Notes under the pieces: generated by a model
Database searches by the model: none
The model's input: only the letters and a program-made list of their open reading frames with translations
Told to the model about the DNA's origin: nothing
In this document: piece after piece, positions 16,881-25,787 of the stretch
Numbering within the stretch: the stretch's first letter is position 1
Layout: each line of letters opens with the position of its first letter
Source: Fuscovulum ytuae
Lineage (GTDB): Bacteria; Pseudomonadota; Alphaproteobacteria; Rhodobacterales; Rhodobacteraceae
Reading direction: 5' to 3'
Assembly: GCF_029953595.1 (NCBI RefSeq)
Contig: NZ_CP124535.1
Coordinates: forward strand, 1,396,001 to 1,460,000
DNA: 64,000 nucleotides
Translations under genes and position numbers: made by a program

Positions 16881-16922
16881 GAACCGCCCCTCCACCGCGC
16901 CAAGTTTTTCCAAAGCGTCATT

Positions 16923-16996
16923 CCACCGCGCGCTCTGTGCCCACAGTTTGCTGCACAAAATCCTGCACAAAACAGGGCACAACCGATGCAGGGGCA
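16923..16996 (-). repeat. TGTG 12-mer element, copy 2
   Basis: This is a direct repeat of 16807-16880 (72 of 74 bases equal), placed 116 bp further on between the cycA terminator and the urtE stop. The four TGTG units keep exact 12-bp spacing. Confidence 0.85.
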
Positions 16997-17002
16997 AGGC
17001 AA

Positions 17003-17698
17003 CTAGACAGACACCGTCGCCCGCAGCGTGTCCTGCGACAGTTCGGCCTTCGTCCCCTGCAAGGCCACCGCCCCCCGTTTCAGGACATAAAACCGATCCG
17101 CCAGCCCATAGGCGAAGTCAAAATACTGTTCCACCAATATGATAGCCATGTCGCCCTTCTCCCGCAGATAGGCAATCACCCGCCCGATCTGCTGGATGAT
17201 ATTGGGCTGGATGCCCTCGGTCGGCTCATCCAAAAGCAACACGCGGGGACGCATGATCATCGCCCGCGCAATCGCCAGTTGCTGCTGCTGCCCGCCCGAA
17301 AGATCCCCCCCCCGGCGATGGCCCATATCCTTAAGCACATGGAAAAGCTCATAAATTTCGTCTGGAATCCGATGCTCCGCCTTGGGCAGCAGCGCGAATG
17401 CCGTCTCCATATTCTCCTTCACCGTCAACAGGGGAAAGATCATCCGCCCCTGCGGCACCACCGCCAACCCCCGCTTCGCCATCCCCTGCGGCGGCAGTTT
17501 CGGAACCTCTTCCCCGCCCAGAAACACCCGCCCGCCGGACCGTGGGTGTGTTCCCGCCAAGGCCTTGAGAAGTGAGGTTTTTCCCACCCCATTCGTCCCC
17601 ATCACACAGGTCACCTCGCCCGCCTTCGCCTCCATGTCGATGCCATAAAGGATCTGCGACCCGCCGTAATGCAGTGTCAGCCCTTCGGTCCTGATCAT
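17003..17698 (-). CDS. urtE: Urea ABC transporter ATPase UrtE
   Basis: This 231-aa LivF-type ATPase is one of two that energise urea uptake. Walker A is GTNGVGKTS (about 33-41), the signature is [14 protein letters not shown] and Walker B is [14 protein letters not shown]. The ATG overlaps the urtD stop, so the two ATPases are coupled. It is the last gene of the urtABCDE run and abuts a pair of repeats at its 3' side. Confidence 0.95.
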   Translation of the reverse strand: MIRTEGLTLHYGGSQILYGIDMEAKAGEVTCVMGTNGVGKTSLLKALAGTHPRSGGRVFLGGEEVPKLPPQGMAKRGLAVVPQGRMIFPLLTVKENMETAFALLPKAEHRIPDEIYELFHVLKDMGHRRGGDLSGGQQQQLAIARAMIMRPRVLLLDEPTEGIQPNIIQQIGRVIAYLREKGDMAIILVEQYFDFAYGLADRFYVLKRGAVALQGTKAELSQDTLRATVSV

Positions 17699-18441
17699 CA
17701 GCCGCGCCCCAGATAGACTTCGATAACCTGTTGATTTTTCGTGACATGTTCCAGCGACCCCTCGGCCAGAACCGCCCCTTCATGCAGCACCGTCACCTTG
17801 CAATTCAGCCGCCGCACAAACTCCATATCATGCTCCACCACCACCACCGCCCGGGTCTTTGCCATCTCCACCAGCAGCGCGGTCGTATGCTCCCGCTCCG
17901 CCAGCGTCATGCCCGCGGCGGGTTCGTCCACAAGCAAAAGCCGCGGCCCCTGCGCCAACAGCATACCGATCTCTAGCCACTGCTTCTGCCCATGGCTCAA
18001 CTCGCCCGCCTTTCGCGGCAAATGTTCTGCCAAACCAACCTCTTGCGCCAATTCTTCTACCTTGGCACGGTCATTCGGCCCCTCGTTCCAGAACAACACG
18101 CGCCACGGCGCGCGATGCGCCTTCAGCGCCATGGTCAGGTTTTCGGCGACCGTCTGATCTTCAAACACCGTCGGTCGCTGGAATTTACGCCCTACCCCGA
18201 CCCGCGCAATCTCGGCCTCGGACAAGGATAGCAAGGAAATCGAACGTTCCCCGAAGGTTACCGTCCCAGCATCGGGCCGCGTCTTTCCCGTGACGATGTC
18301 CATAAACGTGGTCTTGCCCGCCCCGTTCGGCCCGATGATGGCCCGCAATTCCTGCGCGCCAATGGAAAAGGACAGGTTGTTGATGGCGCGGAACCCATCA
18401 AAGGTGACAGACACGCCCGATACTTCCAGAAGCGCAGTCAT
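17698..18441 (-). CDS. urtD: Urea ABC transporter ATPase UrtD
   Basis: This 247-aa LivG-type ATPase has Walker [10 protein letters not shown] (about 37-45), Walker [14 protein letters not shown] and the signature [14 protein letters not shown]. The LSHGQ form of the signature is usual for UrtD. It overlaps urtC upstream by 4 bp and urtE downstream by 1 bp, typical of a coupled cassette. Confidence 0.95.
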   Translation of the reverse strand: MTALLEVSGVSVTFDGFRAINNLSFSIGAQELRAIIGPNGAGKTTFMDIVTGKTRPDAGTVTFGERSISLLSLSEAEIARVGVGRKFQRPTVFEDQTVAENLTMALKAHRAPWRVLFWNEGPNDRAKVEELAQEVGLAEHLPRKAGELSHGQKQWLEIGMLLAQGPRLLLVDEPAAGMTLAEREHTTALLVEMAKTRAVVVVEHDMEFVRRLNCKVTVLHEGAVLAEGSLEHVTKNQQVIEVYLGRG

Positions 18442-19688
18442 TTCAACGCCTCCTTCTCTTGCAAAGCCCCGTCATCCGGCCCCAAGGCGGCCCCCTTGCG
18501 ATCTGGGCTCTTGCGCCCCTGCCACAGGTCGAACAGCCCACCAATCCCCTTCGGCGCGAACAGCGTTACAGCGACAAAAGACAACCCCAGCAGAACCAGC
18601 CACCAATCCACCCAGTTGATCGTGTAGAAGCCCAAGGGGATCGAAGGCGCCCGCCCCCCAGTGAACCAAGATGACAGCAGCGAAACGAAGGCAGCCCCGA
18701 TCACCGCCCCGTAAAGCCGCCCACGCCCACCAATCGCCACCCAGACCGCCAGATAAATCGACGCGATGGGGGCCAGCTCCGCCGGGTTGATGATCCCGGC
18801 CTGCGGATAATAAAGCGCCCCAGCAATCGCCGCGATCACCGCCGTGAGGGTAAAGACGAAAAGCTTATATCCTTCAACGGAATAGCCAAGGAAGCGCACC
18901 CGTTGTTCGTCATCGCGGATGGCCCGGATCACCGATCCGAACTTGCCCGAAACGACCCAGGCCAGCAGCACATAGCCCGCCCCCAAGGCAAAAGCCGAGG
19001 CCCAGAAGAACCAGACCGACAGGTCATCCTGCGATACATCCGAAAGACCTGGCAGGTTCTGCAACCCCGACAGCCCGTTATTGCCGCGCAATCCGCTGTC
19101 ATTTTGAAAGAGATACAGAGCAAGGGCCAGCGTCATCGCCTGTGTCAGAATCGACAGATAGACCCCCGTCACCCTGCTACGAAAGGCCAACCAGCCAAAG
19201 ATCAGGGCCAACACTCCCGGCACCGCCACAACAAGAAAGAGCTGCGCCCAGAAACTATGGGCAAAGGCCCAGATCGGCGGGAATTCCGACGCGCCGACCA
19301 CTCCGAAGATCTGTACAGCGATACCCTGCCGGATCTCTTCCGCCGTAGCGGGCAGCCCCCCCTGCGCCAGTGCCGCGACCACGATCTCCTCGGTCCGCGC
19401 ATACATCAGCCACATGCCAAGCATGTAGCCGCCAATGGCGAAAAAGGCCATGTGACCAAGGGAAAGGATGCCCGCATAGCCCCAGATTAAGTCCATCGCC
19501 AAAGCGACGAGGCAAAGGCAAAGCGTCTTGCCCAGCGTCTTGATGAAGGAGGTGGAAAGGAAGGCCACCCCATAGGCCTCGGACAGGACCGTTACGCCCA
19601 GCGTGAAGATCGCAAGGATCAGGATGAACCACAGGACCGAGGGGTTCTTGGCCAAAAAGGACCGCTCTACAAAGGTTTGGCGCGTCAT
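18438..19688 (-). CDS. urtC: Urea ABC transporter permease UrtC
   Basis: This 416-aa LivM-type inner-membrane permease has about ten hydrophobic segments, with the branched-chain permease hallmark AFRSRVTGVYLSILTQAM. The C-terminal tail is charged and cytoplasmic. It lies 95 bp after urtB and overlaps urtD by 4 bp. Confidence 0.94.
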   Translation of the reverse strand: MTRQTFVERSFLAKNPSVLWFILILAIFTLGVTVLSEAYGVAFLSTSFIKTLGKTLCLCLVALAMDLIWGYAGILSLGHMAFFAIGGYMLGMWLMYARTEEIVVAALAQGGLPATAEEIRQGIAVQIFGVVGASEFPPIWAFAHSFWAQLFLVVAVPGVLALIFGWLAFRSRVTGVYLSILTQAMTLALALYLFQNDSGLRGNNGLSGLQNLPGLSDVSQDDLSVWFFWASAFALGAGYVLLAWVVSGKFGSVIRAIRDDEQRVRFLGYSVEGYKLFVFTLTAVIAAIAGALYYPQAGIINPAELAPIASIYLAVWVAIGGRGRLYGAVIGAAFVSLLSSWFTGGRAPSIPLGFYTINWVDWWLVLLGLSFVAVTLFAPKGIGGLFDLWQGRKSPDRKGAALGPDDGALQEKEALK

Positions 19689-19783
19689 GTCAGCCTCGCG
19701 CTGGTATCGCTGCCAGGACCGAGGGTGTCACCCCTAGGACCAAAGCTGGATATTTGAAGACAGAAAATAGCAGTCCCACTGGC

Positions 19784-21733
19784 TCAATCCCCCGCCGCGC
19801 GGCCCTTGAGGGCGATGATCCCCCGCGGACGGAATTGGATGAAAAGGATGATAAACAGGATCATATATGTCTGCGCCGCCAATGTGTTGGACGGGTTCAA
19901 CCATTCGATCCCCTTTTGCAAAGCCCCGATCAGTGCAGCCCCGGCAAGCGTGCCCCAGATATTGCCCACGCCCCCCACAACCACGGTCATGAAGCTTTGC
20001 ACGATGTAATCGGACCCAAGCTCCGAAGTGACCTTGGCGAAAAGGCCGATGGCCACGCCTGCGATTCCCGCGATACCGGACCCGATCCCGAAGGTCAGCA
20101 TGTTGATCCGGTCAGGGTTGATGCCCATGCTGGCGGCCATAGACGGGTTTTGCGTCACCGCCCGCACCTCTAGCCCCAGTCGCGTGCGCTTCATAAGCCA
20201 AAGGAAGAACAGCAGGAACACCATCGCCAGAACGAAGATCGCGATACGGATATAGCTGATCGACACCACGTCGTTGAAGGTCAGCGCGCCGTCCAGCCAA
20301 CCGGGCGCGGTCAGAGGGCGGGCTTGCGTGCCGAAGATGTTTTTGGCGATCTGCTGCAATGCGATGGAAATGCCGAAGGTCGCTAGCAGCGTCTCAAGCG
20401 GTCGCTTGTACAGGTGGCGGATCACCAACCTTTCCATTGCCACGCCCGCCGCAAAGGTCACGGCAAACGCCAATGGCAATGCGATCAGGATGGAAAGGGT
20501 ATAATTCGTGATGAACAGCTGGACGACATAGCCCGTATAAGCCCCCATCATGATGAATTCGCCATGCGCCATATTGATGACGCGCATCACGCCGAAGGTG
20601 ATGGCAAGGCCGATGGCCGCAAGGAAATAGATCGAGGCGAGCGAGATCGCATCAAGGGCAAGGTCTGCCGCCTGCATCGCGCCGACCTTGGTGCCGATCT
20701 TGTCTAGGGCGGCCTTTGCAGCCGTCGTCACGGCAGGGTCAGGTTCCGCATAGACTTCGGCAAAGCGATGGGCGGCTATTGCAGCTTCCACCTCTGCGTC
20801 GGTTGCGGCCGCAGGCACGCTGCCTGCCGCTTCAAGGGCGGTATAGGCGCGGTCGCGGGCCTCTTGGGTGCCCAGGTCAGCCACAGGGATGCCAGCCACT
20901 GCCCCATCAACGATGTTGGCCAGAAGTGCCGTCCGCGCCTCTTCCACTGTCAGCCGCGCCGGGGCCATGCCTGCGGCAACCAGCAGGTCGTAGGCTTCAA
21001 CCTCGGACAGGTCTTTCCCCGGCTCCAGCTCTCGCGCGAGGTTGCTGCCGTCAGACAGATCACCCGTAAAGGCGATGCGCGAAGTGGCAAGCAATGGGTT
21101 CAACGCACCACGCAGATCAAGGCCGAGATCGGCGCCAAAGCCTTCAATCGCGGCCACTCGCTCCGCGCTATCAGGGTCGAAGCGCAGGGTCAGCAGGCGC
21201 TCCAGCCGCTCTTTCCTTGCCTTCAAGGCCGGGTCCGTCTCGCCCGGAATGGCCGCGCGCAAAGGGTCCAGATGCGACTCCTCCGGGTCGCGCGCGATAG
21301 AGGTCAGCGCTTCGGCCCGCTTTGCCGGATCGGGGTCAGACAGGGTGAATTGCACAAGCGCGGTTGCGATCAAACCCCGCACCCCCGCATTAGGGCGCAA
21401 CTCCACCACGTCGGATTTCGGGGCCGTTCCCGCATCGGCCCCGGTGATATCCCGCAAGAGCCACGTATCGCCGCTGGCCTCGATCAGGAAGAACGTGCCG
21501 TCGGACTTGCGTAAGCCCAAGCCCTTTTCGGCCCAAGCGGCCAGCACTGTTGCCGCCACAGGGTCGCCGCTGGCTGCCAAAGCCTCGATCACCGGGGCGA
21601 TTTTGGCCCGTGTCGGCTTTTCGACCAAATCACTGTTTTCATTCAGGATTTCGGTCGCCGAACTCTGCGCTTGCGCCAACCCCGGAAAGGCCAGCAGCAG
21701 CGCCGTGGCTAGGGAAAGAAGGAAATGTCGCAT
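19784..21733 (-). CDS. urtB: Urea ABC transporter permease UrtB with long N-terminal domain
   Basis: This 649-aa protein carries a LivH-type permease in its C-terminal half (from about 350; MRVINMAHGEFIMMGAY). A signal peptide (MRHFLLSLATALLLAFPGLAQA) and about 320 soluble, Ala/Asp-rich residues come first; such an extension is usual in proteobacterial UrtB and would be periplasmic. I chose the ATG at 21733; an in-frame GTG lies one codon upstream. A terminator-like hairpin separates it from urtA, so permease expression is probably below that of the binding protein. Confidence 0.93.
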   Translation of the reverse strand: MRHFLLSLATALLLAFPGLAQAQSSATEILNENSDLVEKPTRAKIAPVIEALAASGDPVAATVLAAWAEKGLGLRKSDGTFFLIEASGDTWLLRDITGADAGTAPKSDVVELRPNAGVRGLIATALVQFTLSDPDPAKRAEALTSIARDPEESHLDPLRAAIPGETDPALKARKERLERLLTLRFDPDSAERVAAIEGFGADLGLDLRGALNPLLATSRIAFTGDLSDGSNLARELEPGKDLSEVEAYDLLVAAGMAPARLTVEEARTALLANIVDGAVAGIPVADLGTQEARDRAYTALEAAGSVPAAATDAEVEAAIAAHRFAEVYAEPDPAVTTAAKAALDKIGTKVGAMQAADLALDAISLASIYFLAAIGLAITFGVMRVINMAHGEFIMMGAYTGYVVQLFITNYTLSILIALPLAFAVTFAAGVAMERLVIRHLYKRPLETLLATFGISIALQQIAKNIFGTQARPLTAPGWLDGALTFNDVVSISYIRIAIFVLAMVFLLFFLWLMKRTRLGLEVRAVTQNPSMAASMGINPDRINMLTFGIGSGIAGIAGVAIGLFAKVTSELGSDYIVQSFMTVVVGGVGNIWGTLAGAALIGALQKGIEWLNPSNTLAAQTYMILFIILFIQFRPRGIIALKGRAAGD

Positions 21734-21748
21734 CACACCCTGCGGCAG

Positions 21749-21780
21749 AAAAAAGGGGGGGCCGGGTCATCCGGCCCCCC
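21749..21780 (-). terminator. Attenuating terminator between urtA and urtB
   Basis: On the minus strand GGGGGGCCGG (complement of 21771-21780) pairs with CCGGCCCCCC (complement of 21756-21765) around 5 nt and is followed by C and six T residues. It lies 16 bp after the urtA stop and fits partial termination that favours the binding-protein mRNA. Confidence 0.85.
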
Positions 21781-21796
21781 GCATGTCGCACTTGGA

Positions 21797-23077
21797 TCAG
21801 TAGTTCGACTTGATCTGAACGCAGGTCTTCGTCTGCGTATTGTACATCCCGCAGTCCAGGGTCTGCCAATCCGCCTCAAGCACCGCCGATTCCGGCAGGA
21901 AGTCGGTCCAAGCGTCACCCGCAACAGGTTCGGTTTGGCTGATGATGTCAAACTGACCATCCGCCCGAATCTCGCCGATCAGAACCGGCTTGGTCAGGTG
22001 GTGGTTCGGCAGCATCTTGGCGATACCACCGGTCAGGTTCGGCACTTCAAGGCCGTACATCGCTTCGCGCACCGCATCCACATCCGTGGTCCCGGCCTTT
22101 TCAACAGCCTGTACCCACATGTTGAAGCCGATGACATGGGCTTCCATCGGGTCGTTGGTCACACGATCAGCACCTGCGAAAGCCTTCCACTTTTCGATGA
22201 AGGCCGCATTTGCAGGGGTATCTGCGGATTGGAAGTAGTTCCACGCGGCAAGGTGGCCGGCGAGGTTCGAAGTATCCAGACCCGACAGTTCCTCTTCCCC
22301 GACCGAGAAGGCCACGACAGGGATTTCATCCGCCGAAACGCCAGCGGCAGCCAGTTCCTTGTAGAAGCCGATATTGGCATCCCCGTTGATGGTGGAGATC
22401 ACGCCAACCTTCTTGCCATCCGCGCCCAGCGCCACGACATCGGCCACGATCTTGGACCAGTCGGAATGGCCAAAGGGCGTGTAGTTCACGAAGATGTCTT
22501 CCTTCGGAATACCCTTGGAGATCAGGTAAGATTCCAGAATGTTGTTCGTGGTGCGCGGATAGACATAGTCCGTGCCCAGCAGGGCGAATTTCTCAACGCC
22601 AAGTTCTTCAAGGAAATAGTCGGTGGCCGGGATCGCCTGCTGGTTCGGCGCGGCGCCGGTGTAGAAGACGTTCTTCGAGGATTCTTCGCCCTCATACTGC
22701 ACCGGATAGAACAGAAGCCCGTTCAGTTCCTCGATCACCGGCAAAACCGACTTGCGGCTGACGGAGGTCCAGCAGCCAAACATCACATCCACATTGGACA
22801 CGGTCAGCAACTCGCGCGCCTTTTCCGCGAAAAGCGGCCAATCCGAGGCCGGGTCGACAACGACCGCCTCAAGCTGCTTGCCCAAGAGCCCGCCCTTGGC
22901 GTTCTGCTCCTCGATCAGCATCAGCATCGTGTCTTTCAGCGTCGTCTCGGAAATCGCCATCGTGCCCGACAGCGAGTGCAGGACGCCGACCTTGATCGTC
23001 TCATCTTGTGCCAGCGCGGTGGTTGCAAGGGCCATGCCCATCGCACCGCCCAGCATCATCCCCTTGATCCCGTTCAT
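21797..23077 (-). CDS. urtA: Urea-binding periplasmic protein UrtA
   Basis: This 426-aa solute-binding protein captures urea for UrtBCDE. A Sec signal peptide (MNGIKGMMLGGAMGMALATTALA) is followed by the family start DETIKVGVLHSLSGTMAISE. Later motifs are FYPVQYEGEESSKNVFYTGAAPNQQ and a C-terminal CGMYNTQTKTCVQ with two cysteines. The ATG at 23077 follows GAGAGGAT. It heads the transporter operon and is separated from ureG by about 400 bp. Confidence 0.95.
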   Translation of the reverse strand: MNGIKGMMLGGAMGMALATTALAQDETIKVGVLHSLSGTMAISETTLKDTMLMLIEEQNAKGGLLGKQLEAVVVDPASDWPLFAEKARELLTVSNVDVMFGCWTSVSRKSVLPVIEELNGLLFYPVQYEGEESSKNVFYTGAAPNQQAIPATDYFLEELGVEKFALLGTDYVYPRTTNNILESYLISKGIPKEDIFVNYTPFGHSDWSKIVADVVALGADGKKVGVISTINGDANIGFYKELAAAGVSADEIPVVAFSVGEEELSGLDTSNLAGHLAAWNYFQSADTPANAAFIEKWKAFAGADRVTNDPMEAHVIGFNMWVQAVEKAGTTDVDAVREAMYGLEVPNLTGGIAKMLPNHHLTKPVLIGEIRADGQFDIISQTEPVAGDAWTDFLPESAVLEADWQTLDCGMYNTQTKTCVQIKSNY

Positions 23078-23432
23078 GGATAATCCTCTCTCGAGGCCAC
23101 CCGAAGGCACCCTTCCCTTTCTGGGATGGGGTGACTATCTTCGAGAGGCAACTCTGGTTGCACCCCGTGCGGCGGGGGCGGACTTCCACATCATGTCCCC
23201 TGCCGCACATCTTTTCTTTCACGGTTGTCGCAGCGACCCCGCAGGTGAAAGAAGACCGCCTTCGCCGCGCTGCGGCAACCATCGCCTTACGAACAGGCAA
23301 GGCAGAATTTGAAACCGGGGCTTTCCGCACAAAGCTTGCGCATATCCAGCGGTTGCGCTGCCTTTTTGGGCATTAACTATGGCTCAAAGTAGCGACTCAG
23401 GTCAAAGGTGGCCGATAAAGGGCCAGAAATGC
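23078..23432. promoter_or_regulatory. urtA upstream region
   Basis: About 355 bp without a convincing gene lie between urtA and the ureG terminator. The urtA promoter must lie here. I looked for a sigma-54 GG-N10-GC element and a symmetrical NtrC site and found no clear one, so nitrogen control cannot be read from the sequence. Confidence 0.4.
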
Positions 23433-23460
23433 AAAAGGCCGACCCGATCCGGGCCGACCC
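23433..23460 (-). terminator. Terminator after ureG
   Basis: On the minus strand GGGTCGGCCCG and CGGGTCGGCCT form an 11-bp stem (three G-U pairs) around GAT, followed by TTTTGC. It begins about 20 bp after the ureG stop and separates the urease operon from urtA. Confidence 0.6.
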
Positions 23461-23480
23461 TTGCGCGCCCTGCCTGCAAA

Positions 23481-24101
23481 TCAGGCAGCCAGCACCAACC
23501 CACCTTCGCGGCAGAGGAAATCCACCACCTCTGGCACACCTAGGCCCTGCCGCAGACGCGCCATGACATAGGGCCGTTGCCCCCGCGCGCGCTTTGTATC
23601 CTCTTCCAGCAAAACCGGGTCGACGCCCACATAGGGCGCAAGGTCTGTCTTGTTCACGACCAGAAGGTCCGACCGCGTGACGCCCGGCCCGCGCTTGCGG
23701 GGGATATCCTGCCCCGCCGCCGTGTCGATCACGTAGATGGTTAGGTCCGCCAATTCCGGGCTATAGGTCGCGGCCAAGTTATCCCCGCCGCTTTCGATAA
23801 GGATCAAGTCAAGATCCGGAAAAGCCCCACGCAGATCGGCCACCGCAGCAAGGTTGATCGAGGCGTCTTCGCGGATCGCCGTATGGGGGCACCCCCCCGT
23901 TTCGACCCCCCGGATGCGTTCCACGGGCAGGACCTGCGCGCGCATCAGATATTCAGCATCCTCGCGCGTGTAGATGTCATTGGTGATCACAGCCATGGAA
24001 CAGCGATGCGCCAAGGCACGGCACAACTGCTCTGTCAGGGTCGTCTTGCCCACGCCGACCGGCCCACCGATCCCCACGCGCAAGGGTCCGTTCGCTTTCA
24101 T
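23481..24101 (-). CDS. ureG: Urease accessory GTPase UreG
   Basis: This 206-aa SIMIBI-class GTPase drives nickel delivery to urease with UreD, UreF and UreE. The P-loop [11 protein letters not shown] starts near residue 12, the metal-binding motif [10 protein letters not shown] follows near 68, ESGGDN near 101 and NKTD near 150. It overlaps ureF by 4 bp (ATGA). Confidence 0.97.
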   Translation of the reverse strand: MKANGPLRVGIGGPVGVGKTTLTEQLCRALAHRCSMAVITNDIYTREDAEYLMRAQVLPVERIRGVETGGCPHTAIREDASINLAAVADLRGAFPDLDLILIESGGDNLAATYSPELADLTIYVIDTAAGQDIPRKRGPGVTRSDLLVVNKTDLAPYVGVDPVLLEEDTKRARGQRPYVMARLRQGLGVPEVVDFLCREGGLVLAA

Positions 24102-24733
24102 GTTTTGAAGATCCTCACATCCATGCCTTCATGCCGCATCGCGGCCAGATCGGCGCCCAAGGCCGCGCTCGATATATCATCGACGCTCAAAAGCGCCGCC
24201 TCTTCTGCAAGCTGCGCAATAAGAGGATGCAGGCGCGACAGCGCCGCCTGCCCGTCATTCTGACCCAAAGGAACGAAACGAACCGCCGCCGAGACAAGGT
24301 TCGAAGCAAAGGCATGCAGGTAAAGCGCGATCACTTCGTGCTTTTGCAGCCCCAGTCCCGCGGCTGCGGCACCAACCGCTACGGGCAGGGGGCGTTCAGG
24401 CACGACGGTATGTGTAAGGGCGGCCACAGTATGAGCGAAAGCCGCGCCCTGTTCGGCCACCTCACGCAGCCGTTCCGCCGAAGGTTGAAGGGCGATGCAA
24501 AGCGTGGCCAACGCATCCCAATCCGCCCCGTTTTCCAGCGCGGCAGAAAGGAGGATGGCATCCTGCTTGCCCGCCCCGAACCGAAGTACATCCGACAGCC
24601 AGCTTTCCAGATCGACGCCAGATCGGATGCCACCGTCGGCGATCACCTGCTCCATCCCGTGCGAATAGGCAAAGGCTCCCGTCGGAAAAGCAGGGGATAG
24701 CCATTGCACCAGTGTCATCAGGGCGGCGGTCAC
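24098..24733 (-). CDS. ureF: Urease accessory protein UreF
   Basis: This 211-aa all-helical chaperone bridges UreD-urease and UreG. The family start [24 protein letters not shown] is clear. The frame begins with GTG at 24733, overlapping the ureE stop (GTGA); ATG at 24718 (MTLVQWL) is an alternative that leaves the conserved part intact. The 3' end overlaps ureG. Confidence 0.94.
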   Translation of the reverse strand: MTAALMTLVQWLSPAFPTGAFAYSHGMEQVIADGGIRSGVDLESWLSDVLRFGAGKQDAILLSAALENGADWDALATLCIALQPSAERLREVAEQGAAFAHTVAALTHTVVPERPLPVAVGAAAAGLGLQKHEVIALYLHAFASNLVSAAVRFVPLGQNDGQAALSRLHPLIAQLAEEAALLSVDDISSAALGADLAAMRHEGMDVRIFKT

Positions 24734-25362
24734 TCTTCTGCTGGCTCCGGCTCATCTTCGACACGGCGAAAGGCATGGGTCTGCACATTCAGGGGGCCAT
24801 GGCCATGCGAGAGAGAAAAGACATGCGGCACATGCCCGTGGCCATGGTCATGGCCCATCGTGCGCCCGTGCCCATAGGCCCCGCCTTCAGGCCGGAAGGG
24901 GGCCATCGCATGGGTCACCTGTGCGCCCAACTGCAAAAGCATGGCCTTCAGCACATGGTCGTCGCGGATCACCAGATGGTCAGTCGCGATCTCGCACGGC
25001 GTGTGACGGTTACCGATGTGCCAGGCAAGACGGGGAAGATCACCTCGCACTTCCAGCACCGGCTCTGCAGCCGCTTCAATCAGGATCAGCCGCCCATCCA
25101 ACAATTCAAAGGCATCGCCGGCCTCGGCACTTACCGTTTCCGCAAGGTTCACCAGAACCCCCTGCCCGCCTTCGGTCATCAGCCGCTTGCGCCGCAGGAA
25201 ACGATCTTCGTAGCCAAGCACCACCTGATCCACCACAGCACGACCGGCCCGTTCCGCCGCCCGCACAAGGGCCATCGCGTTGGGGTAATCTGCCACAGCC
25301 GCCTCCTTTTCCACTGCCGTTTCAGTTGCCGTTACCGCGGATGCTAGCACCGCTTGCTGCAT
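24730..25362 (-). CDS. ureE: Urease nickel metallochaperone UreE
   Basis: This 210-aa protein binds Ni2+ and hands it to the UreDFG complex. The peptide-binding N-terminal domain (to about 105) and the metal-binding domain (WHIGNRHTPCEI, about 115-126) are followed by a His-rich tail (GHGRTMGHDHGHGHVPH and HGHG). The ATG at 25362 has TAAGGAC upstream; it gives about 30 residues more than the core domain needs, so ATG at 25275 remains possible. Confidence 0.9.
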   Translation of the reverse strand: MQQAVLASAVTATETAVEKEAAVADYPNAMALVRAAERAGRAVVDQVVLGYEDRFLRRKRLMTEGGQGVLVNLAETVSAEAGDAFELLDGRLILIEAAAEPVLEVRGDLPRLAWHIGNRHTPCEIATDHLVIRDDHVLKAMLLQLGAQVTHAMAPFRPEGGAYGHGRTMGHDHGHGHVPHVFSLSHGHGPLNVQTHAFRRVEDEPEPAEE

Positions 25363-25424
25363 GCGTCCTTACGGCTTGTTAATTCATGCCTGCGACGCTT
25401 CCGCCACCCAGAATGGAGTCGCCC

Positions 25425-25757
25425 ATGCATCCCATCGCCGCCGCCGACGAACTTGCCGAAATCCGCGCCGAAATCGCCCGCCTGCAATCGCGCGAGGCGG
25501 AGTTGCGGGCCAGCCTTCTGGCCGCCCCTGCCGACATGCTGACCGGGCGTTGGCACCGGGCCGAGGTGACAGAGCAGCGGGTCCGCCAATTTGATGCCGC
25601 GCTTCTGCCGCGCGAGATAAGGGAAAACCCGGCCTTCTGGCGGGAAAGCTTTCGGATGGTTGTCCGCACCCTGCCCGTGCAAGCACGCGGGCCTCGTCCA
25701 GGTTGGCCGATCCGGCGATCCGGACAAGGCGCGGGTGCCGACAGGTCTATGCATTGA
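25425..25757 (+). CDS. Small conserved hypothetical protein on the opposite strand between ureE and ureC
   Basis: This 110-aa protein starts at ATG 25425 with GGAG 6 nt upstream. An N-terminal amphipathic helix (DELAEIRAEIARLQSREAELRASLL, about 7-31) looks like a short coiled coil. A compact part, MLTGRWHRAEVTEQR and ALLPREIRENPAFW, follows, and the tail is basic. I do not know a function. It is transcribed against the urease operon and splits ureC from ureEFG. Coding is supported by the ribosome site and its conserved-looking core. Confidence 0.65.
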   Translation: MHPIAAADELAEIRAEIARLQSREAELRASLLAAPADMLTGRWHRAEVTEQRVRQFDAALLPREIRENPAFWRESFRMVVRTLPVQARGPRPGWPIRRSGQGAGADRSMH

Positions 25758-25787
25758 CGTGCTAGGCCGCACTGAACCGCCCCGCGA

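Noticed and set aside
16807-16996. Two near-identical 74-bp direct repeats as a small CRISPR array
   Set aside because: There are only two units, each internally periodic, the unit is longer than CRISPR repeats, no cas genes are nearby, and related copies occur singly elsewhere in the window.
23078-23432. Sigma-54 promoter and NtrC sites upstream of urtA
   Set aside because: Expected for nitrogen control, but no GG-N10-GC element with acceptable flanks was found on the minus strand.
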